Shown piece after piece: positions 48,481 through 57,226 of a DNA stretch of 64,000 bases. Under the pieces are notes generated by a model that saw nothing but the letters and a program-made list of their open reading frames with translations, was not told the origin of the DNA and ran no database searches. The translations under genes were made by a program, and so were the position numbers. Positions within the stretch are counted from its first letter, which is position 1. Each line of letters begins with the position of its first letter. Origin of the DNA: Pseudofrankia sp. DC12. GTDB taxonomy: Bacteria; Actinomycetota; Actinomycetes; Frankiales; Frankiaceae. The stretch spans positions 306,978-370,977 of the forward strand of contig NZ_KQ031391.1 of assembly GCF_000966285.1 (NCBI RefSeq). Direction: 5' to 3'.

Positions 48481-49836
48481 ATGTTCTGCGTCGTGGCTTC
48501 TCGTTCGGACCTCGCGTTCCTCTACCGCCGGGCCGCGTTCGGCGCCCGCCCGGCGGAGCTCGACACCGCAGTCGGCCGTGGCTACGGCGCGACCGTCGAC
48601 GCCCTGCTCGGCGCCACGGCGACCGTGCCGCTGGAACCGCCGCCGGCCTTCGCCCCGCTGACCCTCCCCCGCGGCGCTGACACCCAGGCGCGGGCCACCT
48701 ACGCAAAGATGGTCCGCGACCAGGCGACCACGCTCGCCGGCTGGTGGATGCGGCGGATGGCGGCGACCGACGCCCCCTTCACCGAGAAGCTGACGTTCTT
48801 CTGGCACGGCCATTTCGCCACGTCGATCGTCAAGGTGCGCTCGGCGGCGATGATGCTGGCCCAGAACCAGATCTTCCGCCAGCAGGGCACCGGCCGGTTC
48901 GACGCGTTGACGCTCGCGGCCGCGCACGACCCCGCGATGCTGGTCTGGCTGGACGCAGGCCAGAACCGCAAGGAGCACCCGAACGAGAACTTCGCCCGCG
49001 AGCTGATGGAGCTGTTCACCCTCGGGATCGGCAACTACTCCGAGACCGACGTGCGCGAGGCGGCGCGGGCGTTCACCGGTTGGCGGGTCGACAAGGCCCG
49101 GACCGGCTTCCAGCTGGCCGCCGCGCAGCACGACGACGGGACGAAGACCGTCCTCGGGAAGTCGGGCAACCTCAGTGGTGAGGACGTCATCGCCCTGGTG
49201 ACGCACGCCCCGGCATCGGCCCGCTGGGTGTGTGGCCGGCTGTTCAGCAGGTTCGCCGCCCCGACCGCGCCGACAGCGAACCCGGCGGCGGCCACGATGC
49301 TCGCGGCCTACTCCCCGACGCTCGACGTGGGCGCCGCCGTCCGGGCGATGCTGCTCTCACCGCGGTTCCTGGCCACCCGCGGCCAGCTCGTGCCGCAACC
49401 GGTCGAGTACGTCGTCGGGGTGCTGCGCGCCCTCGGCCTGCGCGTCGCGCCGGCCGACGCCGACGGGTCGGGCGCCGCGACCGACGCCGCCGCGGGCCAG
49501 GGCGCGCTGAAGCAGAAGGCGGTCCTCGCGGTCCTGGTCGGACTCGGCCAGGTGCCGTTCGACCCGCCCAGCGTCGGCGGCTGGCCGTCGAACGCGGCCT
49601 GGCTGACGACCGCTTCCGCCCAGGTCCGCGCGAGGTTCGCCGCCGCGGCGGCGGCAGCGGCGGACCTGTCGGTGATCGCCGACGAGCCGGCCTCCGGCCG
49701 CGCCGACGCGGTCGCCCAGCTGCTGTCCGTCGACGGCTGGACCACCCGGACCCGCGCGGCCCTCGCGGCGACGGGCGGCAACCCGGCCCGGCTGGTCGCG
49801 CTCGGCCTGCTGTCCCCCGAGTACCTGACGGTCTAG
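48481..49836 (+). CDS. DUF1800 family protein
   Basis: 451 residues (or start at GTG 48493). SDLAFLYRRAAFGARPAELD, FTEKLTFFWHGHFATS, NQIFRQQGTGRFDALTLAAAHDPAMLVWLDAGQNRKEHPNENFARELMELFTLGIGNYSETDVREAARAFTGW and VGGWPSNAAWLTT are the diagnostic DUF1800 blocks. The family is found next to DUF1501 proteins and its function is unknown; many members are exported, although no signal peptide is seen here. The DUF1501 gene follows after 18 bases. Confidence 0.92.
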   Translation: MFCVVASRSDLAFLYRRAAFGARPAELDTAVGRGYGATVDALLGATATVPLEPPPAFAPLTLPRGADTQARATYAKMVRDQATTLAGWWMRRMAATDAPFTEKLTFFWHGHFATSIVKVRSAAMMLAQNQIFRQQGTGRFDALTLAAAHDPAMLVWLDAGQNRKEHPNENFARELMELFTLGIGNYSETDVREAARAFTGWRVDKARTGFQLAAAQHDDGTKTVLGKSGNLSGEDVIALVTHAPASARWVCGRLFSRFAAPTAPTANPAAATMLAAYSPTLDVGAAVRAMLLSPRFLATRGQLVPQPVEYVVGVLRALGLRVAPADADGSGAATDAAAGQGALKQKAVLAVLVGLGQVPFDPPSVGGWPSNAAWLTTASAQVRARFAAAAAAAADLSVIADEPASGRADAVAQLLSVDGWTTRTRAALAATGGNPARLVALGLLSPEYLTV

Positions 49837-49854
49837 GAAAGGTAGGACAGACCG

Positions 49855-51177
49855 ATGCCGTTCGACCGACGCCGGTTCCTGATCGCCTCAGGGGTGACGG
49901 GCGGGCTCGCCGCCGCCGCCAGCGGTGGCGTGCTCACCTACCGGGACCTGCACCATGCGGCCTCCGAGCAGCCGCTCGCCGGCGGTGGCGTGCTCGTCGT
50001 CGTCACCCTCTACGGCGGCAACGACGGCCTGAACATGGTGATCCCGGCCGGCGACCCGGCCTACCAGGCGGCCCGGCCCGAGCTCGCCTACTCGGCCGGC
50101 GACGCGCTGCCGCTGAGCGACGGACTGGCGCTGCATCCCGCGCTGACCGGGCTGCGAGGGCTGTGGAACTCCCACCAGCTCGCGATCGTGCGCGGCGTCG
50201 GCTACCCGAAGCCCGACCACAGCCACTTCCGGTCGATGGCGATCTGGCAGACCGCCTCCCCCGACACGGTGGCGAGCACAGGTTGGCTGGGCCGTTGGCT
50301 CGACGCCCAGGCCAAGGCCGACCCGAAGGCCGCGAGCAGCGTCGCCGCGCTGCGCGCGATCTCCGTCGGGCCGACGCTGGCGCCGCTGGTCGTGGGCGCC
50401 TCGACCGCCGCGGCGGCCGTGCCGACCGGGTCGTTCAAGGCGCCCGCGGGCGCGCTCGGCCAGGAGCTGCACCTGCTCTACCGGCCGGACCGAGCGGACG
50501 GGCCGCTCGCCGCCCGGGTGGCCTCGTCCGGCGCCGACCTGTTCACCGTCGCGGGCGCCCTGGCGCCGGTCCTCACCGCCAGGTCCGACCAGACCCAGGC
50601 ACCGACGGGCCAGCTCGACGCCGGCTCCGACCCGACCGCGGCCACGACGAACGCGGCGGGCGGCGGGACGGCCGGCACCACGGCGAAAGCCGACGCCGGC
50701 GAGCTCGGCGCGCAGCTCGACGTCGTCGCCGCCTGCATCCGGGCCGGCGTGCCGACGAGGGTCTACTCGGTGAACCTCGGCGGCTTCGACACGCACACCG
50801 AGGAGAAAGCCACCCAGGCCCGCCTGCTCGGCCAGCTCGACGCGGCTCTCACCCGGTTCCAGTCCACCGTCGGCGCCGACCCGCACGGTGCGGGGGTGAC
50901 GACGCTGGTCTACTCGGAGTTCGGCCGCCGGGTCGCGGCGAACGCGAACAACGGCACCGACCACGGCACCGCCGCGCCCGTCCTCGTCCTCGGCTCACGG
51001 GTCAGGGGCGGCTTCTACGGCGACCAGCCGAGCCTCACGAGCCTCGACGACGGCGACCTGAAGGCCACCACCGACTTCCGGTCCATCTACGCCACCCTCC
51101 TCGAACGCGTGCTGGCGAGCGACGCCGGCCCCGTGCTCGGCGCGGGCGAGCACTTCCCCCGGCTGTCCTTCGTCTGA
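49855..51177 (+). CDS. DUF1501 family protein, Tat-exported
   Basis: 440 residues starting MPFDRRRFLIASGVTGGLAAAASGG, a twin-arginine signal. GGVLVVVTLYGGNDGLNMVIPAGDPAYQAARP, KPDHSHFRSMAIWQTASP, VYSVNLGGFDTHTEEKATQARLLGQLDAALTRFQ and TLVYSEFGRRVAANANNGTDHGTAAPVLVLG are the family blocks, related to sulfatase/phosphatase folds. Such proteins probably work outside the membrane. The DUF1800 partner, directly before it, would have to ride along if exported. Confidence 0.92.
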   Translation: MPFDRRRFLIASGVTGGLAAAASGGVLTYRDLHHAASEQPLAGGGVLVVVTLYGGNDGLNMVIPAGDPAYQAARPELAYSAGDALPLSDGLALHPALTGLRGLWNSHQLAIVRGVGYPKPDHSHFRSMAIWQTASPDTVASTGWLGRWLDAQAKADPKAASSVAALRAISVGPTLAPLVVGASTAAAAVPTGSFKAPAGALGQELHLLYRPDRADGPLAARVASSGADLFTVAGALAPVLTARSDQTQAPTGQLDAGSDPTAATTNAAGGGTAGTTAKADAGELGAQLDVVAACIRAGVPTRVYSVNLGGFDTHTEEKATQARLLGQLDAALTRFQSTVGADPHGAGVTTLVYSEFGRRVAANANNGTDHGTAAPVLVLGSRVRGGFYGDQPSLTSLDDGDLKATTDFRSIYATLLERVLASDAGPVLGAGEHFPRLSFV

Positions 51178-51207
51178 CGCCGGGCCGGCCCGCTCGGCCC
51201 GCTGGGT

Positions 51208-52908
51208 CTACTCGGCCCAGCCGGCCAGGTCGAGGCCACGGTTGTGCTCCAGGCGGAAACCGAACTCGATCTTCCTGGTGGCCCCGGCGGCGAGCTCCAC
51301 CGGCCAGGTCAGCTGGCCGAGTTCCGTGGTCTCGCCGGGAGCCGGCGTGGCGTGGAAGTCCCTGACGACCACGCCTTCGTGCCGGGACACCGGGATCTGG
51401 TCGCGGACGGTCACCCTGGCTGGCCGACCGGTGTGGTTGGTCAGGGTGACCGCGTAGCCGACGTCGGTGCGGCGCAGGCTGCCGACGACCTTGCGGCTGG
51501 TGGCCCGGCTGACCAGCTCCCGCTCGACGACCAGCCGGTCGTCGACGCCGAGCTGCAGCTCCACCTCGGCGCCCGGCGGGACGGGCTGGTCCAGCGCGCT
51601 GGTCCCGACGTAGTCGGCCCCGTGGAAGATCGCGATCGGGCCCGCGAGCAGCGTGTGCGCCGACGCGTTCGTGACGCTGGCCCGCAGGTAGGCCTCGGGG
51701 GCCAGCTTGGGAACCGTCAGGTGGTCCAGCTCGGCCGCGAGCTCCAGGATCGCGAGCGTGGCGCGGTGCGAGTGGCCGTCGGCGGGCACCGGCACCGGCC
51801 GGGCCGGGCGGTAGGTGGCCGCCGTCCCGGAGGTGTCGACGGTCGCGACGGCATGCTCGACGGGCGCCGCGGCGGCGGCGAACGCGCGGACCGAGCCGCC
51901 CGCCAGCGTGCCGGGCGCGGCGGCAGCGGCCATCGGCCTGGCCATCGGCGGTGGCAGGGGCGCCGGCCGGGCGACGTCCACGTACCAGGGAGTCAGCTCG
52001 GGCAGGCCGCTGCTGCGCGCCGGCCGGGCCGTCGACAGCGCCAGGTCGCACGCCGGCCAGTCCTCGCCGCTGGACTGGGTGACCAGCCCGAACCAGGTCA
52101 ACGTCACCGTCTCGTCGACCAGGCGCGCGTCGTACCGGGCCGACCAGGAGGCGTTGAGGGACAGGTACGAGACCTCCAGCTCGACCTCGGCGCCGGCGGC
52201 CGCGTCCCCGGCGCTGGTGGGCTCCAGTGCGACGGTGACCCGGTAGGCCTGCTGTGGCCGGGCGCGGCCCTGGCGTTTGGCCACCGCGGCCTCGGCGGCG
52301 GCGATCTCGCGGTTCAGGTCCTCCTGCTGCTCGGCGATCGCGCGGCGGCGCCCGGACAGCTCGGCGAGCTGCCCGCCGAGCGCTGCGCCGATCTCGGCGA
52401 GCCGCAGCGACTCGGCGCTCGGGACGTCGGCGGCCGGCGGGGGCGGCACATCCCCACGCCCCTCCGTCGGCCCGCCATGCCAGGTCGGCGCGCCCCAGCC
52501 CCGGGCGACCGCCGCGGCGCCGTTGCGGCCGGCCACCTCCACGAACCTGCGCAGGACCTGCTCCGCCTCGGCGGCGTCGTCCAGCTCACGGGCACGGCGC
52601 CGCAGCACGCGCAGCCGCTGCTCCAGCTCGGCGAGCGTGGCATCGGCGGTGGCGGCGCGGGTCTCGAGATCCACCTCTACGCCCAGGATCCGGACCGCCC
52701 CGCGCCCGGAGACCCGGACCGAGTCCGGGTCGATCTGCTGCGGCAGCCCGCCCAGCGTCGCCGTGAGCTCGGTGGGCGCGGCGGCGTCCGGCGCCGCGGC
52801 GGGCAGCGTCACCACGCCACGCCGGGTGACGCGGGCCTGCCTCGGGTACACGACGACCGCCGTGATGGGAGCGTCCAGGGTGAGCGCCGTCGCTGCTGGA
52901 TCAGCCAT
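51208..52908 (-). CDS. MuiA-like DUF4139 protein
   Basis: 566 residues beginning MADPAATALTLDAPITAVVVYPRQARVTRRGVV, the N-terminal DUF4140 signature. A coiled coil lies at about 85-230 (TLAELEQRLRVLRRRARELD, then QEDLNREIAAAEAAVAKRQG), followed by the DUF4139 beta-rich domain with VEVSYLSLNASWSARYDARL, DWPACDLALSTARP, GPIAIFHGADYVGTSAL and the C-terminal IEFGFRLEHNRGLDLAG. The family (named after a mucoidy inhibitor) has no known biochemical role. No signal peptide is present. A single gene. Confidence 0.88.
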   Translation of the reverse strand: MADPAATALTLDAPITAVVVYPRQARVTRRGVVTLPAAAPDAAAPTELTATLGGLPQQIDPDSVRVSGRGAVRILGVEVDLETRAATADATLAELEQRLRVLRRRARELDDAAEAEQVLRRFVEVAGRNGAAAVARGWGAPTWHGGPTEGRGDVPPPPAADVPSAESLRLAEIGAALGGQLAELSGRRRAIAEQQEDLNREIAAAEAAVAKRQGRARPQQAYRVTVALEPTSAGDAAAGAEVELEVSYLSLNASWSARYDARLVDETVTLTWFGLVTQSSGEDWPACDLALSTARPARSSGLPELTPWYVDVARPAPLPPPMARPMAAAAAPGTLAGGSVRAFAAAAAPVEHAVATVDTSGTAATYRPARPVPVPADGHSHRATLAILELAAELDHLTVPKLAPEAYLRASVTNASAHTLLAGPIAIFHGADYVGTSALDQPVPPGAEVELQLGVDDRLVVERELVSRATSRKVVGSLRRTDVGYAVTLTNHTGRPARVTVRDQIPVSRHEGVVVRDFHATPAPGETTELGQLTWPVELAAGATRKIEFGFRLEHNRGLDLAGWAE

Positions 52909-52957
52909 GACGGTCAGCGTAACCAGGGCCTCCGACAAATCGGCACGAGCCACGCGC

Positions 52958-54067
52958 CTACGTCACGGCGCTGGCCGGCTCCGTCACGCGCGCCGCGGGT
53001 GGCAGACCGACCAGGCCGGCCGGCCGTGCCCCGGTCGCGGTCGCGGGGCTGGCGGCCCCAGGGCTCCCGGGGGCGGAACCTGGCAGCTCATGAGCCGAGA
53101 AGAACGCCCAGATCTCGGCCGTGGCGTTGATGGCGTCGCTGGGCTCCCCGGACTTCGGCCGGATCTTCTGGCCGCCCGGCCACGCGTGTACGCCGCCGAC
53201 GATCGTGTCCAGGACCACCTCGGCGCCGCCGGCGCACGGACGGTAGGCCGCCCGGATCAGGCTGCCGGAACGCTGCTCGGCCGGGGCCGCCGGGCAGCCA
53301 TCGTTCTTCACCCAGAAGCCCACGGAGTCCGCCACCGACCGGTCGACGCGGTCCTTCTGCGACGGGAACCGTTTCCCCTCGTCGGAGCCCTTGCCGCCGT
53401 CATACGGCACGTTCTCGTCCGCCGTCCCGTGGATCGCCAGCAGCGGCACCGGGCGGGCGGGGGCACAGCCGTCGAGGTCCAGGGCCCCCGAGACGGGGGC
53501 GATCGCGGCGATCCGGCCGGCGAGCGCGCAGCCGAGCCGGTAGGTCATCATCGCGCCGTTCGAGAAGCCAGTGACGTAGATCCGGCGCGGGTCCACCGGG
53601 TAGTGGGCTTCGAGGTCGTCGAGCATGGCGGCGACGAACGCCACGTCGCCGACCTTGTTGTTCAGCGCCGACCCGCAGCACCAGCCGGCGTTCCAGGTCA
53701 GCAGCCGGTCCGCCCTGCCGCCGGTGCCGTCGGGGCTCGCCACCAGGAAGTGGTCCTGGTCGGCCAGGTCGTAGAAGCCGGTCTGCTTCTCGATGTTGAC
53801 GTTGTTGCCCCCGCCGCCGTGCAGCTGGACGACGAGCGGGAGCGGGGTGGTGCCCGTCCCGGCCGGGACGTGGATCGCGTAGTCGCGGGACAGGCCGTCG
53901 ACCGTCAGCGTGTGGCTGACCGTCCCCGCCTGTGGCGCCGTCCCGGACGACGGCGACGCGGCCACCGGCGCCCGCCGGTCCATCGGCCCGCAGGCAGCGG
54001 CCGCCCCGGCGGCGACCGCCACCAGCGCCGCCACGGCCGTCAGCCGTGGCATCACGCCCCGTCGCAT
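52958..54067 (-). CDS. LpqC-like polyhydroxybutyrate-depolymerase-family lipoprotein esterase
   Basis: The start MRRGVMPRLTAVAALVAV follows GAGGGGA; 369 residues. The signal ends in a lipobox (AAAACGP), so the protein is lipid-anchored outside the membrane. The esterase core has LPLVVQLHGGGGNN, WNAGWCCGSALNNKVGDVAFVAAMLDDL, nucleophile motif VTGFSNGAMMTYRLGC, LAIHGTADENVPY and the catalytic His region GGVHAWPGG. Family members hydrolyse short polyester or feruloyl-type esters. The C-terminal Ala/Pro-rich tail is unusual and low in complexity. Confidence 0.88.
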   Translation of the reverse strand: MRRGVMPRLTAVAALVAVAAGAAAACGPMDRRAPVAASPSSGTAPQAGTVSHTLTVDGLSRDYAIHVPAGTGTTPLPLVVQLHGGGGNNVNIEKQTGFYDLADQDHFLVASPDGTGGRADRLLTWNAGWCCGSALNNKVGDVAFVAAMLDDLEAHYPVDPRRIYVTGFSNGAMMTYRLGCALAGRIAAIAPVSGALDLDGCAPARPVPLLAIHGTADENVPYDGGKGSDEGKRFPSQKDRVDRSVADSVGFWVKNDGCPAAPAEQRSGSLIRAAYRPCAGGAEVVLDTIVGGVHAWPGGQKIRPKSGEPSDAINATAEIWAFFSAHELPGSAPGSPGAASPATATGARPAGLVGLPPAARVTEPASAVT

Positions 54068-54411
54068 CAGCCCGTCCCCTCGCCCGCCAGCCGTCCGGCT
54101 GGTCAACCCCGACAGGGAGCACGTTTGCAGAGATCACCCAACGGCTCGCAAGGGTCTTGTAAGAACCAGGTCAGGCCCCGCCACAGGCTCTCCGCGGACG
54201 GGCGCGAGTCCTACGGCGTGGTCACTGGGCCGGGGATATCGCGGCCATGGCGTAGGACTGAACGGCGCTGGACCTGTGCGAGGTGCCTCCAGGCCGGCCC
54301 ATCGTCCTGCCGACATCGGGCCCGGGAACGTGTTGTAACGGCAACTAGTTCTGCCGCACGACGGCGCCGGCCCAGCGGCGGGCCGGGACGGACCGGGCAT
54401 CGGGGCAAGTC

Positions 54412-54925
54412 ATGAGCAGTGAGCCGACGACCGTGGCCCGCGGCCTACCAGCCCTGGAAGCGGCCCGGGCCGCCCTGCGGGCCACCTACCTGGCCCCGGG
54501 CGGCGAGCGAGCGCCGTCCTCGGCCCGAGGGCTGCACCACGCCGCCCTGATCAGCCACGACGTCGAGCGGACGATCCGTCTACCAGGGGCTGCTGGAGTT
54601 CCCGCTGACCGAGCTGATCGAGAACCGCGGCTACGCCGGCTCGTCGCACTTCTTCTTCGACATCGGCAACGGCAGCCTGATCGCCTTCTCCGACTTCCGC
54701 GGTCTCGACCTCGGCCCGTACGCCGGGGTTCTCGGCGGCCTGCACCATGTCGCCATCTCGGTGGCCCCGGACCAGTGGCGCCAGCTGGCCGGCAAGCTCC
54801 AGGCTGCCGGGGTCGAGCATGTGGCCCACTCCGAGGTCTCGGTCTACTTCCGCGACCCCGACGGCGCCCGGCTGGAGCTGATCGCCGACCCGCTCGGCGA
54901 GATGTACGGCACGAAGGTGCTCTGA
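54412..54925 (+). pseudogene. Frameshifted glyoxalase/VOC-domain gene
   Basis: The frame from ATG 54412 carries GLHHAALISHDVERTIR (the first metal-binding strand), then breaks at about 54577-54580. In the next frame the domain continues: YQGLLEFPLTELIENRGYAGSSHFFFDIGNG, LHHVAISVAPDQWRQLAGKL and VYFRDPDGARLELIADPLGE with the second metal ligands. The total is the usual length of one VOC unit (about 170 residues). The shift is +1 or -2. It may be a real lesion or a base-calling error. Confidence 0.8.
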
Positions 54926-55125
54926 CGGGCGATCCGGGCCGGCTCGGGCCACCTCGTCCGGCGATGCGGGACGCCGCGCGGGGCGCGGGCCGGGCCGGAC
55001 GGGGCTCGCTCGGCGCGGCGCGCGGCACGGGCCGCCGCCGGCCGGCATCGTCGGGGCTGGCCGGCGCGAGGGCGTCGGTCCGCCGGTCCCGTGGCCGCCC
55101 CGCGGGCTGATCGGGGAGGGGTACC

Positions 55126-55668
55126 GTGGCGGTCGTGGAGCCGGTCCGAGGCGAGGTCATCACGTTCCTGGAGATGACCAGCCCCGACCAGCTCAGACCG
55201 GGCCGGGTCGCACCGGAGCTGGTTCTCATGCCGACGGCGGTCGCCGACCGACCGCTGACGCGGGAGACCATCGTGCGGGTCGGCACCCCCTACCGGTGGC
55301 CGTCCGTCGCCTGGGACGACGCCGCCTGGGCGGACTGGTTCACCGACCCGCGCCGGCAGAGCTTCCTGCTGCGGGTCGGCGGCGCCGAGGGCGAGGTCGC
55401 CGGGGTCGTCGAGACCGAGGCGCACCCGCCGCACGACGTGGAGATCGTCTCTTTCGGCCTGGTACCCGAGCATGTCGGCACCGGGATCGGCGGCCACGCG
55501 CTGACGCTCGCGGCCAGGCTCGCCTGGGCCCTCGACCACCCGGCGCTCGACGGCGTCCGCCGCGTCTGGCTGCACACCTCGACCCTCGATCACCGGCGCG
55601 CCCTGGCGAACTACCGCGCCCGCGGCTTCCGTCCCTACCGCACGAAGACCCGCGGCCGGGTCGCCTGA
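55126..55668 (+). CDS. GNAT-family acetyltransferase
   Basis: GTG start after GGGGAGGGG, 180 residues. IVSFGLVPEHVGTGIGGHALTLAARLAWALDHPALDGVRRVWLHTSTLDHRRALANYRARGFRPYRT is the acetyl-CoA site and the C-terminal fold of GNAT proteins, in the usual order. The N-terminal half (VITFLEMTSPDQLRPGRV) contacts the acceptor, which cannot be identified. Single gene next to decayed ones. Confidence 0.88.
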   Translation: MAVVEPVRGEVITFLEMTSPDQLRPGRVAPELVLMPTAVADRPLTRETIVRVGTPYRWPSVAWDDAAWADWFTDPRRQSFLLRVGGAEGEVAGVVETEAHPPHDVEIVSFGLVPEHVGTGIGGHALTLAARLAWALDHPALDGVRRVWLHTSTLDHRRALANYRARGFRPYRTKTRGRVA

Positions 55669-55784
55669 GGCGGCCGAATCGCAACCCGGTGGATCCCGAC
55701 AAGGTGCTCCTTGTCGTGGGCCGCGAGCGCGGACGTCACGGCCGAGCCCCAGTCGCCGCCCTGGGCCGCGTAGCGGTCATACCC
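55669..55784 (-). pseudogene. Epoxide-hydrolase relic
   Basis: The minus strand encodes about 39 residues, GYDRYAAQGGDWGSAV followed by TSALAAHDKEHLVGIH and RVAIRPP. This is the nucleophile region of epoxide hydrolases (consensus RYxxQGGDWG, then HxxxxxGxH). It has no start, is bounded by unrelated sequence on both sides, and stops after the conserved block, so it is a remnant. A plus-strand stub after it (AAFAEIIDGLR then stop, to about 55831) looks like the end of yet another lost gene. Confidence 0.6.
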
Positions 55785-55839
55785 GAGCCCCCCTCGCCGC
55801 CTTCGCCGAAATCATCGACGGGCTGCGCTGAGCCGGGGC

Positions 55840-56751
55840 CTACTGGCCGTCCGGCTCGGACTGCTCGGCGAGGAAGCGCTCCAGCTCGGCGCCCAGCTCG
55901 TCGGCGGTGGGAAGGTCCTCGGGCTGGACGGTCGGGAGGCCGCCGGACTCCTTGCCACGCTTGTAGGCGTCGTACTGCTCCTCCAGCGCGTGCACCAGCG
56001 ACGCCATCTCGCCGCCCTTGGCGAGCTCCTGGTCGACCTCGCCGCGCACCGTCGCCGCGGCCGACTGCAGGCCGTCCAGCGGGAGCATCAGACCGGTGGT
56101 CTTGGAGACCGAGGTCAGCAGCACCTCGGTGGCCGCTGGGAAGTCCGTCTGGTTGAGGTAGTGCGGGACGAGGGCCGCGAGCCCCATCGCGTCCCGGCCC
56201 TCCTTGCCGAACTCGTACTCCAGCAGGTGGCCCGCGCTGCCTGGCACCTGGACCTGGCGGACCCACGGCTCGTAGCCGGCGACCAGCTCCTTGCGGGTGC
56301 CGTGCACGATCAGCCCCGTCGGCCGGGTGTGCGGCACGGCCATCGGGATCGCGTTCAGGCCGACCGCGAGCCGCAGGTTCAGCCGGCGGGTCAGCTCCCG
56401 GATCGCGGTGGAGAACCGCTTCCACATCAGGTCGGGCTCGGGGCCGGCGAGCAGCAGGAACGGGGTGTCGGCGCGGTCGCGCAGGGCGTAGAGGGCGAGC
56501 ACCGGGTCCTCGTAGTGCTCCCAGTGGTCCTCGACGAACGTCATCGCGGGGCGCCGGGACCGGTAGTCGAGCAGCAGGTCGATGTCGAAGGTCGCGACGA
56601 CCTCGTGCTCCAGGCTCGTCAGCAGGTGCTCGCTGGCCAGCCGGACCGCGTTGCCCGAGTCCACCACGCCGGTCATCGCCTCGAGCAGCACCGGCCGGCC
56701 CAGGTCGGGCAGGTCGCCGTGGACCTCGTAGAGCTCACTCGGGTCGAGCAT
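55840..56751 (-). CDS. PAC2 (proteasome assembly chaperone-like) family protein
   Basis: 303 residues from ATG 56751 with a perfect GGGGAGG upstream. VLLEAMTGVVDSGNAVRLASEHLLTSL, ATFDIDLLLDYRSRRPAMTF, LLAGPEPDLMWKRF, IPMAVPHTRPTGLIVHGT, GLAALVPHYLNQTDFPAATEVLLTSVSKTTGLMLPLDGL are all standard actinobacterial PAC2 blocks. The family is related to eukaryotic proteasome assembly chaperones and is present where proteasomes are, but a direct role has not been shown. An acidic C-terminal tail ends the protein. Confidence 0.92.
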   Translation of the reverse strand: MLDPSELYEVHGDLPDLGRPVLLEAMTGVVDSGNAVRLASEHLLTSLEHEVVATFDIDLLLDYRSRRPAMTFVEDHWEHYEDPVLALYALRDRADTPFLLLAGPEPDLMWKRFSTAIRELTRRLNLRLAVGLNAIPMAVPHTRPTGLIVHGTRKELVAGYEPWVRQVQVPGSAGHLLEYEFGKEGRDAMGLAALVPHYLNQTDFPAATEVLLTSVSKTTGLMLPLDGLQSAAATVRGEVDQELAKGGEMASLVHALEEQYDAYKRGKESGGLPTVQPEDLPTADELGAELERFLAEQSEPDGQ

Positions 56752-57226
56752 GGCCGAGACCTCCCCTGTGCACCTTCACGGGCCTCCGACGGCGCAGCCG
56801 CGCCTCCTTTGGCCGGGTTCCGGGACGGTGCCGGGTCACCGTCCCTCCATTGTCACGTCGTGGGCGGGTCGCCGTGGCCATCCTGCCGGCTAGGTCCGGC
56901 GTTGCCGGCAACGTGCCGTCCGGACCGGCCCGCGGTACTCCCGGCCAGGCCGTGCTCCCACTCACCTGGACCAAGCGGCGCTGGCATGGATCCATTCCTG
57001 GCTTCCTCCCTCCAGCTTCCTCTCCGGCTGCTCGGGTGTACCCGATCGGCCGAACCGCGACGGCTGATTGGTGCCCGGCCCCGGGCGTGTCTTGGCCAGG
57101 TGGGCGACGCCCGGCTGTCAACATCGTTGTCTACAGTGGCTGTGATCGGCAATGACCCTGATCGGCTGACCCTGATCGGCAATGACCCTGATCGGCTCCA
57201 CGGCGCGTCAACGCGGAAGGTGCGGC
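56752..57226. other. 475-base intergenic region with direct repeats before a TetR gene
   Basis: No convincing gene is seen. The right part holds a 24-bp sequence twice, at 57144-57167 and 57174-57197, with 30-bp period; each copy has GATCGGC at both ends, giving four GATCGGC units. They lie 30-83 bases before the TetR start, a plausible autoregulatory operator. The left part serves PAC2 transcription. Confidence 0.6.
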
